From: CAISIP01 sp043759735
GTDB taxonomy: Bacteria > Pseudomonadota > Gammaproteobacteria > Burkholderiales > Burkholderiaceae_C
NCBI GenBank assembly: GCA_043759735.1
Contig: JAYUQC010000047.1
Coordinates: 1 to 15,771 of the forward strand
Direction of reading: 5' to 3'
DNA: 15,771 nucleotides
Notes under the pieces: model-generated
The model's input: only the letters and a program-made list of their open reading frames with translations
Told to the model about the DNA's origin: nothing
The model's database searches: none
In this document: positions 14,333-15,771 of the stretch, one piece after another
Position numbering within the stretch: the stretch's first letter is position 1
Layout of the letters: each line of letters begins with the position of its first letter
Made by a program: the position numbers and the translations under genes

Positions 14333-15618
14333 AACGACGCGCGTTGCTGCAATCGGGCACACTGGTGCTGCTGCTTGGCGCCGCACAGATCGCTCGCGGC
14401 GCGACGATTCTTGCCGTGCGGGTGTGGCCAGCGCCCGACTACTCGCGCGTCACGATCGAATCCGATGGCGCGCTCGTCACCAGCCAGCTTCTCGTAACCA
14501 ACCCACCCCGGCTGGCGCTGGACATCGAAGGGATCGACCTCAATCCAGCGCTGCGCGAACTGGTGGCCAAAGTGCGGGCGGACGACCCGACCATATTGGG
14601 CATCCGCGTTGGCCAGTTTGCGCCTGGCATCGTGCGCCTGGTGCTGGACCTCAAGCAGCAGGCCAAGCCACAGGTATTTAGCCTGCGGCCAGTCGCGCCC
14701 TACCAGCATCGGCTGGTGCTGGATCTGTATCCCAGTGAGGTGGTCGATCCGCTGGAGGCCCTGATCACCGAACGTATCCGCGATCTGCAGCCGATCGGGC
14801 CGGCCACCGCGCGGCCGGCGACCCCTGAGCCATTACCCGCTGGAGATCCGCTGGGTGACTTGATTGCCCAGCGCAGCACGTCGCCGCCCAAACCCGCAGT
14901 TGTAGCGGCCACGCCCGCTGCGGAACCGGCTCCAGCGCCCTCGGCGCCCATACTGGCCGGTGCCGGCAAGCCGCGGCCCGGAACCAGCAATGGCCCGTCC
15001 ATCGCGCGGACCGATCGCCTGATCATCATCGCGCTCGACCCGGGACACGGCGGCGAAGACCCGGGTGCGATAGGCCCCAATGGCACCCGCGAGAAAGATG
15101 TTGTGCTGCGCCTGGCCCATCGCCTGCGCGACCGCATCAATGGCCTGACCGTCGGCGGCAACGCGATGCGTGCCTATTTGACACGCGACGCTGATTTTTT
15201 TGTGCCCCTGCATGTGCGGGTGCAAAAGGCGCGCAGGGTTCAGGCCGATCTGTTTGTCAGCCTGCATGCCGATGCGTTCTACACCCCGCGGCCGCAGGGC
15301 GCCAGCGTGTTCGCGCTGAGCCAGGGCGGCGCATCGAGCAGCGCCGCGCGCTGGCAATGTGGTCTTCAACGATGCCGACAACGATGGCTTACAAGACACC
15401 GGCGAAGTCGGCGTGAATGGCGTCTCCGTTCGCCTGCTCGATGCCGCCAACGCCAACGCACTGGTCGGCACGGCCACCACCGACAGCCAGGGACGCTATC
15501 TCTTCCAGGCTCTCGCGGATGGCAGCTACATCGTCGAATTGGCGGCCACGAACTTCAACGCCGGCGGGTCGCTGTTTGCCTTCCAATCCAGCACGGGTGG
15601 AACGGGCACGCCCTTTGA
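14329..15618 (+). pseudogene. amiC: N-acetylmuramoyl-L-alanine amidase AmiC-type, broken in its catalytic domain
   Basis: The true gene sequence covers residues 1-342 (to about 15354). It has a Tat-like signal (MKRRALLQSGTLVLLLGAAQ), an AMIN domain (about 25-135, RVWPAPDYSRVTIESDG), a proline/alanine linker (about 160-225), and the start of an Amidase_3 domain. Zinc ligands H240 in LDPGHGGEDPGA, E255 in GTREKD and H313 in SLHADAF are present. The family then continues, but here the sequence after SSSAARW is replaced by an 87-residue out-of-frame tail ending at 15618. The catalytic glutamate near the C-terminus and the rest of the fold are missing, so the product is unlikely to cleave septal peptidoglycan. 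The break is either a rearrangement or an assembly join. Confidence 0.85.
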
Positions 15619-15771
15619 ACCGGCCCCATCCACGGCCTTGGATAAGCAGGATCACGGCACTACGACCGGCGTACTCGCTTCTGGCGGGACCATTCGCAGC
15701 GGCACGATTGTGCTAGGGCCCACCCCGAACGCTCCGACCCTGGAGAACCCGAATAACGACACGGGCACGCC
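15353..15771 (+). CDS. SdrD-B-like surface protein domain, 5'-truncated fragment running off the right edge
   Basis: From 15353 a second frame reads GNVVFNDADNDGLQDTGEVG, then VNGVSVRLLD, TDSQGRYLFQALADGSYIVEL and later DKQDHGTTTGV and PTLENPNNDTGT. This is the pattern of an SdrD B-type (Cna-B-like) immunoglobulin-fold repeat from large secreted or surface proteins, with the calcium-loop-like DADNDGLQD near the start. The frame is open to the window end (139 codons). Its upstream end hits a stop at 15317-15319, and no ATG or signal peptide is present; a GTG at 15359 is the first possible start but lies inside the domain. It is therefore a fragment whose 5' part is elsewhere. Confidence 0.75.

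Overview
The window is GC-rich, tightly packed chromosomal DNA that looks like a betaproteobacterium of the order Burkholderiales. The evidence is codon use, a five-step hut operon with hutF/hutG, a divergent queG | tsaE-amidase arrangement, and an MlaE/MlaD lipid-transport set. No tRNA, rRNA, CRISPR array, transposase or phage gene was seen.

Region 1 (1-5752) is a histidine utilisation locus. A 5'-terminal piece of hutU (urocanase) runs leftward off the window. Opposite it, hutC, hutD, hutI, hutG and hutF run rightward with overlapping or nearly touching ends. Together these genes turn urocanate into imidazolonepropionate (HutU), formiminoglutamate (HutI), formylglutamate plus ammonia (HutF), and glutamate plus formate (HutG). 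hutH is not in the window. The hutU/hutC gap holds two face-to-face promoters inside one palindrome built from four GTCTA/TAGAC half sites, the probable HutC operator.

Region 2 (5753-7536) holds a small leftward membrane-protein ORF, a leader that may be a structured RNA, and a CPA1-type Na+/H+ antiporter. Region 3 (7576-13837, all leftward) reads, in order of transcription: queG, a PncA-like cysteine hydrolase, an MlaE-type permease, an MlaD/MCE protein, a lipoprotein, an unknown four-helix membrane protein, and xerD. No ABC ATPase is present in the Mla-like set. Region 4 (13826-15771, rightward) holds tsaE and an N-acetylmuramoyl-L-alanine amidase.

Two things stand out. First, two loci carry related short tandem repeats (2 x 60 bp at the start of hutD, 2 x 65 bp just before mlaE). 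Both sit exactly at an overlapping stop/start junction and are read in the same frame, with a shared peptide core PK...VRST(K/Q). At hutD they add 40 codons in frame. At mlaE each unit is a complete 21-22 residue mini-ORF that rebuilds the stop/start overlap. Second, the amidase gene breaks off at about 15352 within its catalytic domain and is joined, out of frame and without a start, to an SdrD-B-like surface-protein domain. This is either a rearrangement or an assembly chimera.
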